From positions 372,001 to 436,000 of the forward strand of contig NZ_JCKI01000008.1 of the NCBI RefSeq assembly GCF_000708265.2: a stretch of DNA of 64,000 nucleotides, in the 5' to 3' direction. Source of the DNA: Pedobacter sp. R20-19. GTDB lineage: Bacteria; Bacteroidota; Bacteroidia; Sphingobacteriales; Sphingobacteriaceae. Positions 34,751 through 43,239 of the stretch are shown one piece after another (within the stretch, counting starts at the first letter, position 1; each line of letters begins with the position of its first letter). Below the pieces are notes generated by a model. The model saw only the letters and a program-made list of their open reading frames with translations. It did no database searches and was not told the origin of the DNA. The translations under genes and the position numbers were made by a program.

Positions 34751-36320
34751 TTTGAATAAATCCAACCTCTTGCTCATTGCCACCATATTCGGTGGCTTGC
34801 TGTTCAACTTCTTATTCTGGAAAGAAAGACTAGCCTTTAATTTATTGATATACAGCATCTTTATCCTGACCATAACCTATTTAAATACAGACATAATGAA
34901 GAGCACAAAATTTAAAATTTTTGGCTTAGCACATCTTATGTCTGCTATTTTAGTCGTGATTAATAATACTGACTTATCTATAGCGACCTATTACATCAGC
35001 TTATTGGTGTTTATTGGAATCAGTCATAATCAACAGATTAGAACTTTATTTGCAGCTGGGCTGGCGGCAATTCTTCAGATGATCACTACACCCTACAATG
35101 CCATTACTAACCTGAGTAAAATAAGCATAGGCAACTTTAACCTGAAACCTGTTTTTAGATTAATCAAATACATCGTCATCCCCTTCATCGCAGTTATCTT
35201 TTTTACTTGCCTTTATGCTGCCGCTAACGAATTATTTGCGCATTACCTACAGACCATTTTAACCAGCATTTTTAATTTTTTTAAAGGTATTCTCCGATTC
35301 TTTTTTGAAGACCTGGATATTGAACGCTTCTTTTATTTCTGCTTCGGATTATTGCTGACCAGTGGTTTATTGTTACCCTTACTGAACAAAAGACTTGAAA
35401 ATGAAGAACTAAAAGCCAGTGAACAATTAAAAAGAATCAGAAGGGGATCGTCACAAAAGACACTATGGTATTTAGTTATGGAAACGTTTGCCGGAAATTT
35501 GTTGTCACGCAAAATGGCGCTCAAAACTGAATATATTATCGGTGCAATTATGTTTGTGGCACTCAATATTCTACTGCTCTTATTAAACACCATCGATATC
35601 ACTACGCTTTGGTTTGGCTATAAACCAGCAGGTAATTTCTCTGGAGCACTCCATGAAGGCACAAATTCCTTGATTTTCAGTATCATTATGGCAATGGCTG
35701 TAATCGCCTACTTCTTCCGTGGGAATTTAAATTTTTATAGCAAAAGCAAAATACTTAAAACGCTTGCCTTCACTTGGATTGTTCAAAATATTATTCTCAT
35801 TATTTCAGTTTTGATCAGAGATGGATACTACATCGAATTTTATGGTCTTACCCATAAAAGAATTGGGGTGTTGGTATTTGCACTGCTCTGCATGGTTGGT
35901 TTAACGACCGTTTACTTAAAAGTAGCCAAACAAAAAACATTATTTTATCTCCTCAAAATTAACGGAAACATTTGGTTTATGCTGTTATTGGCTTTCAGCA
36001 CCATAAACTGGGATGTGGCCATCGCAAAATATAACCTGGCACAAAGTGAAAAAATTTCTTTGGATGTAGATTATCTGCTCTCACTTTCGGATAAGACTTT
36101 GCCTTTACTGGATCAGAACAGGGCGAAACTACATTATACGCCAGCCAAGGTGCTTGATGAAAGGGAAATTGCCAAACCTCAAAACGCAGATTACTACAGA
36201 AACCAACTGGATGAACGAATTGGCTATTTTAAGGAACGTTATGAGGAAGAAAGCTGGCTATCATGGAACATGCAAGATTGGAACTCAGCCCAGTATTTTG
36301 GGATTAAGCGATCAAATTAA
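34689..36320 (+). CDS. DUF4173-like multi-pass membrane protein
   Basis: A 543-residue membrane protein with about ten helices and a C-terminal soluble tail (from about 440). The pattern (SNLLLIATIFGGLLFNFLFW opening, WYLVMETFAG, YGLTHKRIGVLVF) matches DUF4173/DUF4153-type proteins of Bacteroidota. The start is doubtful. ATG 34689 places the first 21 residues on the right end of the IS200-like element, including its hairpin; a TTG at 34752, directly after the hairpin, gives the family-like opening MNKSNLLLIAT. The insertion may have replaced the native start. A 102-residue membrane protein follows after 48 bases. Confidence 0.8.
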   Translation: MKTLCFQTFSCDRRSRASGYFLNKSNLLLIATIFGGLLFNFLFWKERLAFNLLIYSIFILTITYLNTDIMKSTKFKIFGLAHLMSAILVVINNTDLSIATYYISLLVFIGISHNQQIRTLFAAGLAAILQMITTPYNAITNLSKISIGNFNLKPVFRLIKYIVIPFIAVIFFTCLYAAANELFAHYLQTILTSIFNFFKGILRFFFEDLDIERFFYFCFGLLLTSGLLLPLLNKRLENEELKASEQLKRIRRGSSQKTLWYLVMETFAGNLLSRKMALKTEYIIGAIMFVALNILLLLLNTIDITTLWFGYKPAGNFSGALHEGTNSLIFSIIMAMAVIAYFFRGNLNFYSKSKILKTLAFTWIVQNIILIISVLIRDGYYIEFYGLTHKRIGVLVFALLCMVGLTTVYLKVAKQKTLFYLLKINGNIWFMLLLAFSTINWDVAIAKYNLAQSEKISLDVDYLLSLSDKTLPLLDQNRAKLHYTPAKVLDEREIAKPQNADYYRNQLDERIGYFKERYEEESWLSWNMQDWNSAQYFGIKRSN

Positions 36321-36368
36321 ATCGCCCACATTATAAATAGTTATAAAATTCACTTAATTTAATACACC

Positions 36369-36677
36369 ATGACAAATCAACAAACACTTAACTCATCAAA
36401 ACTAAGAATCCGGATTATTCTGGTTAGCACTGCTTTAATTCTAAGTATTCCCCTAATAGCCATGCAGTTTACAAAAGAAGTGAGTTGGACAGTTTCAGAT
36501 TTTTTAACCGCAGCGGTGTTACTCCTGGGCACAGGTTTAGCAATAGAATTAGTCATCAGGTATGTAAAAACCAGTTTATGGAGAACCATACTCCTGATTA
36601 TTATTTTATTAATTTTATTTTTAACCTGGGCAGAACTGGCGGTAGGAATATTCGGTACTTCTTTTGCCGGGAGTTAG
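36369..36677 (+). CDS. small membrane protein downstream of DUF4173 gene
   Basis: A 102-residue protein with three predicted helices (about 14-28, 38-58 and 70-95). The last is very hydrophobic (LLIIILLILFLTWAEL). No signal or recognised domain. It lies 48 bases after the DUF4173-like gene, so it is probably co-transcribed. Similar small proteins occur beside this membrane family in Sphingobacteriaceae as far as I recall. Function unknown. Confidence 0.75.
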   Translation: MTNQQTLNSSKLRIRIILVSTALILSIPLIAMQFTKEVSWTVSDFLTAAVLLLGTGLAIELVIRYVKTSLWRTILLIIILLILFLTWAELAVGIFGTSFAGS

Positions 36678-36801
36678 TGTTTAAAACTACCATTTCTTTT
36701 AAAACCTAAGGTGTTTATACGAAAAGATGATGGAAGAACCAGAACTGCTTTTGCTGATTCACATAAAACCTTCATTTTCTTTAAAAAATCGGAAAATTCT
36801 A

Positions 36802-36832
36802 TTTGTTTAAAGGCTTTAGAATTGTAGCTTTG
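36802..36832 (+). promoter_or_regulatory. full TTTG-N19-TAnnTTTG promoter of sucC
   Basis: TTTG at 36802-36805 and TAGCTTTG at 36825-36832 are 19 bases apart, the ideal Bacteroidota arrangement. The ATG at 36850 follows 17 bases after the box. Confidence 0.7.
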
Positions 36833-36849
36833 GGCAAATTTTGTAGCAA

Positions 36850-38049
36850 ATGAATATTCACGAATACCAGGGTAAACAAATATTAAAAAGTTTCGGTGTT
36901 AACGTTCAAGAAGGAATTGTTGCCGATACTCCGGAGCAAGCTGTTGAAGCGGCCAAGCAATTGAAGATCGATTACAACTCTGATTGGGTAGTAATTAAGG
37001 CGCAAATCCACGCTGGTGGACGCGGTAAAGGTGGCGGTGTTAAATTAGCTAAAAACCTTGATGAAGTTAAACAACGCGCTACCGATATTATTGGTATGCA
37101 ATTGGTTACACCTCAAACCGGACCTGAAGGTAAATTGGTGAGTAAGATTTTGGTAGCTCAGGATGTTTATTATCCAGGTGCTTCAGAAACTAAGGAATTC
37201 TATATCTCCGTATTGTTAGATCGTGCTGCAGGCCGCAACATCATCATGTACAGTACTGAAGGGGGTATGGATATTGAAGAAGTTGCTGAACATACACCAC
37301 ACTTAATCTTCAAAGAGGAAATCGATCCTAAGGTTGGTTTACAAGGTTTTCAGGCACGTAAAATTGCTTTCAACTTAGGTGTTAGCGGTGGTGCTTTTAA
37401 AGAGATGGTTAAATTTGTAACGGCTTTATACAAAGCTTACGAAGCAACTGATTCTTCCATGTTCGAAATTAACCCGGTATTAAAAACTTCTGATGATAAA
37501 GTAATCGCTGTTGATGCTAAAGTTAATTTAGATGAAAACGCTTTATTCCGTCATGCAGATTATGCAGCCATGCGTGATGTTACAGAAGAAGATCCAATGG
37601 AAGTTGAAGCCAGTGCTTCTAACCTAAATTTTGTTAATCTTGATGGTAACGTTGGCTGTATGGTAAACGGTGCTGGTTTGGCTATGGCCACTATGGATAT
37701 TATCAAATTAGCTGGTGGTGAGCCTGCTAACTTCTTAGATGTTGGTGGAACTGCAAACGCACAAACAGTTAAAGCGGCTTTCAACATTATTTTGAAAGAT
37801 CCAAATGTTAAAGCAATTTTAATTAACATTTTTGGTGGTATTGTTCGTTGTGACCGGGTTGCTCAGGGTGTTATTGATGCTTATCAGGAAATCGGAAATA
37901 TCCCAGTGCCAATTATTTGTCGCTTACAAGGTACAAACGCAGAAGAAGCTAAAAAATTAATTGATGAGTCTGGCTTACAGGTTTACTCAGCAATTGCTTT
38001 GAAAGAAGCTGCAGATTTAGTTACTAAAGTACTTGCTGAAGAAGCATAA
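36850..38049 (+). CDS. sucC: succinate-CoA ligase beta subunit
   Basis: ATP-grasp subunit of succinyl-CoA synthetase, TCA cycle, 399 residues (family about 388-400). It has the opening MNIHEYQGKQILKSFGV, the grasp motif KAQIHAGGRGKGGGVKLA (about 50-67) and the C-terminal NIFGGIVRCDRVAQG loop. The alpha subunit sucD is not adjacent here, as is usual in this phylum. A strong promoter and strong terminator make it a single-gene unit. Confidence 0.97.
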   Translation: MNIHEYQGKQILKSFGVNVQEGIVADTPEQAVEAAKQLKIDYNSDWVVIKAQIHAGGRGKGGGVKLAKNLDEVKQRATDIIGMQLVTPQTGPEGKLVSKILVAQDVYYPGASETKEFYISVLLDRAAGRNIIMYSTEGGMDIEEVAEHTPHLIFKEEIDPKVGLQGFQARKIAFNLGVSGGAFKEMVKFVTALYKAYEATDSSMFEINPVLKTSDDKVIAVDAKVNLDENALFRHADYAAMRDVTEEDPMEVEASASNLNFVNLDGNVGCMVNGAGLAMATMDIIKLAGGEPANFLDVGGTANAQTVKAAFNIILKDPNVKAILINIFGGIVRCDRVAQGVIDAYQEIGNIPVPIICRLQGTNAEEAKKLIDESGLQVYSAIALKEAADLVTKVLAEEA

Positions 38050-38091
38050 AAATCGAAAGATTAAAAGCTAAAAGACTAAAGCAGAAAGCTA
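38050..38091 (+). repeat. six-unit seven-base array (AAAGNNN) after sucC
   Basis: AAATCGA, AAGATTA, AAAGCTA, AAAGACT, AAAGCAG, AAAGCTA, beginning at the base after the sucC stop. No opposite arm is obvious; a terminator follows 25 bases later. Confidence 0.7.
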
Positions 38092-38115
38092 AGTTATATT
38101 TAGCATCATTATATT

Positions 38116-38157
38116 AAACAGCCTGTTCATCAATGATGAACAGGCTGTTTTGGTTTT
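38116..38157 (+). terminator. rho-independent terminator after sucC
   Basis: AAACAGCCTGTTCATCA (38116-38132) and its exact complement TGATGAACAGGCTGTTT (38134-38150) form a long stem, followed by TGGTTTT. Confidence 0.85.
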
Positions 38158-38390
38158 ACGTCTTTATGAGTTTTGGTTGGTGAGACACTAGATTGATAGG
38201 TGGAAAGTATCTTACCTGTAAGGTTTAACCTACTGGTTGGTTTCTCACCAAAAAGCCTAAGTTTGATCTTGTAAATCTATTGAAGCTATTAAATTTAAGT
38301 TTTTGGTAGTTTAGACATCAACCAATAGATGAAACATACTCTTAAAAGTACTTATCCCCTACTACAATACTGATTGACCCTATCTTTGTA
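38158..38390. other. gap between sucC terminator and MFS gene, with a foldback
   Basis: No gene is seen. TTGGTGAGA (38177-38185) and TCTCACCAA (38243-38251) are inverted around a smaller CTTAC-CT-GTAAG hairpin (38211-38222) and an AGGTTTAACCT palindrome. A TATCTTTG (38382-38389) matches the -7 box but points into the antisense of the MFS gene. Confidence 0.35.
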
Positions 38391-39593
38391 CTACTTTTTT
38401 CTAGTTTCTATATTCGGTAGAAATCCTGTAAGTAAACCAATCAACGGGAGAAAAGCACAAACATTAAATACATACTCTATTCCTTTCGAATCTGCCAATT
38501 TACCCAATAAGGCAGAACCGATTCCACCCATCCCGAAAGCAAAGCCAAAGAATAAGCCAGCTACGAGACCCACTTTCCCTGGAATCAATTCCTGAGCATA
38601 AACTAAAATGGCAGAAAATGCTGAAGCTAAAATCATCCCAATGGGAACGATAAGTACACCTATCCAAAATAAATTGGCATGAGGCAATAGCAATGCAAAA
38701 GGTGCTGTTCCTAAAATCGAAGCCCAGATTACATACTTTCTTCCGATCTTATCCCCTATTGGCCCTCCCAACAATGTACCAGCAGCTACAGAAAATAGAA
38801 ACACAAATAAATAAATCTGAGAGGTCTGAACAGATACCTGAAATTTATGAATTAGATAAAAGGTAAAATAATTAGTTAAACTCGCCATATAAAAATATTT
38901 CGAGAAGATTAAAAGCAATAAAATAACGACAGAAAAAATCACCTTGCTACGTGAGAATCGGCTCACTTCAGTTTGAATAACTGCCTTCTTACTCCTGGCA
39001 ATCATAAAGCCTTTATACCAATTGCCAACATAACTTAATATTACAATAGCCAAAAGGGCAATTGCTGAAAACCAGATCACACTAAACTGGCCATAAGGAA
39101 CAATAATCCATGCTGCCAGTAATGGCCCTAAAGAACTACCGGCATTTCCCCCCAATTGAAATACAGATTGTGCTAAACCTCTTTTCCCTCCTGATGCTGC
39201 ATGCGCCATTCGGGAAGCCTCTGGGTGGAATATGGATGAGCCAATACCAATAAAGGCAACAGAGATGAGCATGGTATAAAAATGAGCTGATTGAGAAAGT
39301 GTAATCAATCCAATAAGCGTGAAACCCATTCCTACGGCTAAAGAATAAGGTTGAGGTTTTTTGTCGGTATATAAGCCTACAAAAGGTTGAAGTAAAGATG
39401 CAGCCATTTGAAAGGTAAGCGTAATTAATCCAATCTGTGAAAAGCTTAAGCCATAACTCGACTTGATCACAGGATAAATGGCAGGGATTAAGGACTGAAT
39501 AGTATCATTTAACAAATGAGAGAAACTCAAGGCAAACAAAATGGGGAAAACAGTTTTTTCAATGATCGGAGAAACGCTATTATTTTCGGGCAT
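38391..39593 (-). CDS. MFS transporter, fosmidomycin-resistance type
   Basis: Major facilitator of 400 residues, 12 helices, of the Fsr (fosmidomycin resistance) group. It has FSHLLNDTIQSLIPAIYP in TM1, SFSQIGLITLTFQMAASLLQP after TM2 and the SRMAHAASGGKRGLAQS loop. It probably exports a drug or small metabolite; the substrate is unknown. Divergent from the FMN-reductase gene with about 95 bases between them. Confidence 0.9.
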   Translation of the reverse strand: MPENNSVSPIIEKTVFPILFALSFSHLLNDTIQSLIPAIYPVIKSSYGLSFSQIGLITLTFQMAASLLQPFVGLYTDKKPQPYSLAVGMGFTLIGLITLSQSAHFYTMLISVAFIGIGSSIFHPEASRMAHAASGGKRGLAQSVFQLGGNAGSSLGPLLAAWIIVPYGQFSVIWFSAIALLAIVILSYVGNWYKGFMIARSKKAVIQTEVSRFSRSKVIFSVVILLLLIFSKYFYMASLTNYFTFYLIHKFQVSVQTSQIYLFVFLFSVAAGTLLGGPIGDKIGRKYVIWASILGTAPFALLLPHANLFWIGVLIVPIGMILASAFSAILVYAQELIPGKVGLVAGLFFGFAFGMGGIGSALLGKLADSKGIEYVFNVCAFLPLIGLLTGFLPNIETRKK

Positions 39594-39688
39594 AAGTATT
39601 TAAATAAAGTATTAGTTGGCTGCTATTAATCTTAAATAGTGGTGTGCACATAATAAAGAAAAAAACTTTTATACGCAATGTCCGTTTA

Positions 39689-40252
39689 ATGAATATGGAA
39701 AAAAATAAAAAAATAATCGGCTTGTGCGGGAGCCTTCGAAAAGGTTCCTATAATGAAATGTTGTTAAAAGTAGCAGGTGGCTTGTTACCTGAAGGTGTTG
39801 ATTTCGAAATTGTAAGATATGATGAGATCCCGGTTTATAACGAGGATCATGATACGCCAAAGGCAAATGAACGCCCAGCTAGTGTAACTAAGTTCAGGGA
39901 ATTGCTGGAAGCTGCTGACGCTTTTATTATAGCATCGCCAGAATATAATTATTCCATTCCTGGTGGATTGAAAAATGCTATTGATTGGGCCAGTAGAGGA
40001 AAAGATAGTCCGCTGATGCATAAACCTGTTGCCGTTATGGGTGCTACGCAAGGTCTTTGGGGTACAGTAAGAATGCAGGCTGCATTTCTTCCGGTATTTA
40101 CCTTCCTGAATATGAATCCGGTTTTACAGCCAGAAGTTTTAATTGCCCAGGCTCAAAATAAATTCGATGAAGCTGGCCAACTAAACGATGAAATGGCATT
40201 GGGCTTAATTAAAAAGAAATTGGAGCATTTGGTTTCTGCAAGCAACGTCTAA
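39689..40252 (+). CDS. NADPH-dependent FMN reductase family protein
   Basis: Flavodoxin-like reductase (about 187 residues) that reduces FMN, azo compounds, quinones or chromate with NADPH. The phosphate-binding loop is GSLRKGSYNEMLL, and ASPEYNYSIPGGLKNAIDWASR is the flavin segment. The frame is open from a GTG at 39644, but ATG 39689 (or 39695, MEKNKKIIGLCGS) fits the family start. Cytoplasmic. Confidence 0.9.
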   Translation: MNMEKNKKIIGLCGSLRKGSYNEMLLKVAGGLLPEGVDFEIVRYDEIPVYNEDHDTPKANERPASVTKFRELLEAADAFIIASPEYNYSIPGGLKNAIDWASRGKDSPLMHKPVAVMGATQGLWGTVRMQAAFLPVFTFLNMNPVLQPEVLIAQAQNKFDEAGQLNDEMALGLIKKKLEHLVSASNV

Positions 40253-40565
40253 AAACAAAACAATATTCCCCAAAGCGCTGCCATAATAACAGCGAAAAAA
40301 CCTGACATTTATGCCTAAAAAGTCAGAATGTCAACTTCTTTAAATTAAAAAATTAATCAATTGATTGATTTTTAGTCACACAAAAATAATAATGATTTAA
40401 CACCTATTTTATATATCGTTATCAATTAAGCAGTTAATATAAAACTGATTTTTTGATGACGATATGATATTTTATTGGCATCGATATTGACTTTTAACCA
40501 AATATAGTCAGAAATTAAAAAAGTAAAATTGACTATATTTTTAATAACAAATAAATAATAAAACG
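40253..40565. other. AT-rich gap with inverted repeats upstream of an outer-membrane gene
   Basis: It contains CGCTG/CAGCG, TGACATT (40303-40309) with AATGTCA (40327-40333), the palindrome AATCAATTGATT (40355-40366), and an 11-base inverted repeat, AAATATAGTCA (40500-40510) / TGACTATATTT (40530-40540), close to the following gene. The last is a good operator candidate. No gene seen. Confidence 0.45.
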
Positions 40566-41168
40566 ATGAAAAAATTATTATTATCATTAGTTGCAGTTGC
40601 AGGTTTAGTTTACAGTGCAAATGCACAAACTGAAAAAGGTAAAGTGATGTTGGGCGGTAGCATTGGTTTCAATTCTACAAAAGTAGAAGGCGCTGCAAAA
40701 TCTGATGTAAGCTTTAACATTGTACCAAATGTTGGTTATTTTGTAAGTGATAACTTTGCTATTGGTACAGGTGTTGGTTATACATCTGATAAAGAAGTTA
40801 GTAGAAACAACATCAATCAGGCATTTAGAGTAGCACCTTTCGGTCGTTACTATGTTAACTTATCAGATCAATTTAAATTCTTCGGTCAGTTATCTGTACC
40901 AATGGAATTTGGAAACAATAAATTTGTAGATAACAATGGCGATACTGGAGCAAAAATTGGAAAAACGACAGAGATTGGCGTTAACCTTGCACCAGGTTTT
41001 GCTTTCTTCCCAACTAAAAGAATTGGTATCGAAGTTTCTGTTAACGGTTTAGGCTACAATAACCTAAAAGTTAAAAATGAAGTTACAGGCAATGAAATCA
41101 CCACTAATTCTTTTGGCTTAGAGGCAAGTACTTTAGCACCAAAATTAGGCGTACAATTTCACTTTTAG
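40566..41168 (+). CDS. outer-membrane beta-barrel protein (porin-like, 200 aa)
   Basis: Small barrel with a signal peptide (cleavage near ANA-Q, residue 21). The mature protein has about eight amphipathic strands (GKVMLGGSIGFNSTKVEG, NVGYFVSDNFAIGTGVGYTS) and ends LGVQFHF, with the terminal aromatic residue needed for BamA. Pattern of the OprF/OmpW-like PF13568 barrels. Possibly abundant, given strong terminators and Lys/Ala-biased coding. Function unknown. Confidence 0.85.
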   Translation: MKKLLLSLVAVAGLVYSANAQTEKGKVMLGGSIGFNSTKVEGAAKSDVSFNIVPNVGYFVSDNFAIGTGVGYTSDKEVSRNNINQAFRVAPFGRYYVNLSDQFKFFGQLSVPMEFGNNKFVDNNGDTGAKIGKTTEIGVNLAPGFAFFPTKRIGIEVSVNGLGYNNLKVKNEVTGNEITTNSFGLEASTLAPKLGVQFHF

Positions 41169-41170
41169 TG

Positions 41171-41189
41171 TTTAGTGCTTAGCACTAAA
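41171..41189. other. small hairpin after the barrel gene
   Basis: TTTAGTGC / GCACTAAA with a TTA loop, 2 bases past the stop, ahead of the main terminator. It may protect the mRNA 3' end. Confidence 0.4.
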
Positions 41190-41209
41190 ATAATTAACCT
41201 TTTTTATAG

Positions 41210-41243
41210 CGCGTCCCGACTTAAAGCCGGGACGCGTTTTTTT
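41210..41243 (+). terminator. rho-independent terminator of the barrel gene
   Basis: CGCGTCCCG (41210-41218) / CGGGACGCG (41228-41236) stem, then a run of seven T. Confidence 0.9.
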
Positions 41244-42900
41244 ATTTCTTTTCTCTTATGGCTTTAAATTCTGAGCCCGCTTTCCATTTTGGATAAGCGT
41301 CTTCATTGCTCAGGCGATAACCCAAATCAAAAACCAATCTTACATCTTCCACAATTCCAGATAAATCCCAGGTTTTTGCATCAAAATTATCCTGAGGAGA
41401 ATGATATCTGAATTTGGTAAAGTCTGCTACTTGTTTTAATCCCCACTCTCTTCCATTTTTGATATTATCTACACCAGAACCTGTAAATAGAGACGGCACC
41501 CCCACTTTAGCCAGGTTAAAATGATCAGACCGATAATACAAACCTGAAGATGGAACGGGATCTGGAACGACTACCCTTCCCTGTTTTTTGGCAGATGTTA
41601 TAGCATAATCTTCCAATTCTGACTGGCCAAAACCATACACCACGATATCTTTCGTTTTGCCAGCTATGCCCATCATATCCATATTAATGTTTGCTACTGT
41701 TTTAGCTAATGGGAAAACCGGATGTTTGGCATAGTACTCAGATCCTAAAAGCCCCTGCTCTTCAGCAGTATAAGAAATAAACAAAATGCTTCGTCCTGGT
41801 TTATTTGGTAACTTTTTAAATGCCGTTGCCAGTTCTAATAAAGAAGCAACTCCTGTGGCATTATCCACCGCACCATTATAAATGGAGTCGCCCTTTACCT
41901 TTTCACCAATACCTAAATGATCCCAATGGGCAGAATAGATAATGGCCTCATCCTTATGCTTATCTCCTGGAACCTTTGCCAGCACATTATAGGACACCGA
42001 TTTTTTGATCTTATTTTTAACGGTTAAAGAAGTAGTTAAACCTAAATCAACAGCCTTAAAGCCTTTTCTCTTTGCCATAGCCATTAAATCATCACTTTTC
42101 CCCGCCATTTTAAAAAGTGATTTTGCTTTGTCTAAACTGATCCAGCCCTCAATCACAGTTCTATTCATGCCATTATCTGCAGATTGGAGGTTGAGTTTTG
42201 ATTTAGACCAACCACTTCTTACCACACTCCAGGGATATGCAGCAGGCTCAGTATCATGAATGATCAGTACTCCAGCTGCGCCCTGCCTGGATGCCTCTTC
42301 AAATTTATAAGTCCACCGACCATAATAAGTCATGTTTTTGCCTTTAAACAAAGTAGAATCTGCAAAACCTGGATCATTAATCATCACCACCACAGTTTTA
42401 CCTTTTACATCCAAACCTTCGTAATCGTTCCAGCCATATTCTGGTGCCACGATTCCAAAGCCTGCAAATACCAAAGGAGAATTAGCGATACTAACCTGGT
42501 CTTGTAACCGTCTTGATCCGGCAACAAAATCAGTTAGGTAATTTAAGCTTAAAGAACCAGATTTACCTTTAACTAACATCTGATCTTCTGGTACCGATTT
42601 TATCTCTACCATAGGTACTTCCTGAAAATAACTATCGCCGTTTCCTGGCTCGAGACGTAATTTTTCGAACTCAGTTTTTAAGTAGTTTATGGTTTTGGTT
42701 TCGCCATTGGTAAAGGGTTTTCTCCCCTCTAAACTATCTGCGGCAATAACAGAAAGGTAGTGGGTTAGGCTAGAATCATTAATCGCTTTTACTGAAAGTG
42801 AATCAGGAGAAGTGCTGCTTTTTTCGCTTGCCTGTTTGCATGATGCGAGCAAAAGAAGTGCACAACCTGATAAAAATATTGCTGTTTTTATCTTAATCAT
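41242..42900 (-). CDS. M28 family aminopeptidase lipoprotein
   Basis: Secreted zinc peptidase of 552 residues. The lipobox is in LLLLASCKQ (Cys about 20). A protease-associated (PA) insertion domain is around 150-250. Catalytic residues include the His-Asp of HWDHLGIG (about 325), Asp in GAVDNATGVA, the Glu pair in TAEEQGLLGSEYY, and the terminal His in RSDHFNLAKVGVPS. It removes N-terminal amino acids outside the inner membrane. No partner genes adjoin it. Confidence 0.93.
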   Translation of the reverse strand: MIKIKTAIFLSGCALLLLASCKQASEKSSTSPDSLSVKAINDSSLTHYLSVIAADSLEGRKPFTNGETKTINYLKTEFEKLRLEPGNGDSYFQEVPMVEIKSVPEDQMLVKGKSGSLSLNYLTDFVAGSRRLQDQVSIANSPLVFAGFGIVAPEYGWNDYEGLDVKGKTVVVMINDPGFADSTLFKGKNMTYYGRWTYKFEEASRQGAAGVLIIHDTEPAAYPWSVVRSGWSKSKLNLQSADNGMNRTVIEGWISLDKAKSLFKMAGKSDDLMAMAKRKGFKAVDLGLTTSLTVKNKIKKSVSYNVLAKVPGDKHKDEAIIYSAHWDHLGIGEKVKGDSIYNGAVDNATGVASLLELATAFKKLPNKPGRSILFISYTAEEQGLLGSEYYAKHPVFPLAKTVANINMDMMGIAGKTKDIVVYGFGQSELEDYAITSAKKQGRVVVPDPVPSSGLYYRSDHFNLAKVGVPSLFTGSGVDNIKNGREWGLKQVADFTKFRYHSPQDNFDAKTWDLSGIVEDVRLVFDLGYRLSNEDAYPKWKAGSEFKAIREKK

Positions 42901-43239
42901 GTTTTGAAATTACAAAGAAATTAGCAAAAGCCAGAACATTCTCGTAGCAACACTTTTAAAGATCTAAAAAAGTAGAACGATTTAATGCGCTGTTACCTTT
43001 CAAATGATTTTGCCAATAGCGAAGAATGGCTTTTAAATGAGACACCAATCACTAGGATAGACGCAGGTCAGAATGATCAGCGCAGATTTTAAATTTCGCT
43101 TCTGCGGAAATAATCAAAATCTGCGGGAAAATTATTGCTTCATCCTGATTCGATTTATTGTACCCATATCTATAAATTTAATGGATTAACAGAGACACTA
43201 CCTAATAGGATAAAAACTTATTCTTAACTATTTTAACAG
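42901..43239. other. 339-base gap with a GCAGATTTT foldback
   Basis: No gene found. GCAGATTTT (43082-43090) and AAAATCTGC (43116-43124) are inverted, with further related GCAG/CTGCG words around (43060-43130). This is a style of intergenic sequence common in Bacteroidota. The remainder is unstructured AT-rich DNA. Confidence 0.4.

Noticed and set aside
38177..38251. tRNA or tmRNA gene
   Set aside because: The length and branched fold are suggestive, but there is no T-arm consensus (GGTTCRANNCC) and the acceptor pairing is not followed by a CCA-type discriminator position.
38382..38389. Forward promoter TATCTTTG before a gene
   Set aside because: It points into the antisense of the MFS gene, has no -33 partner and no downstream forward gene for 1.2 kb.
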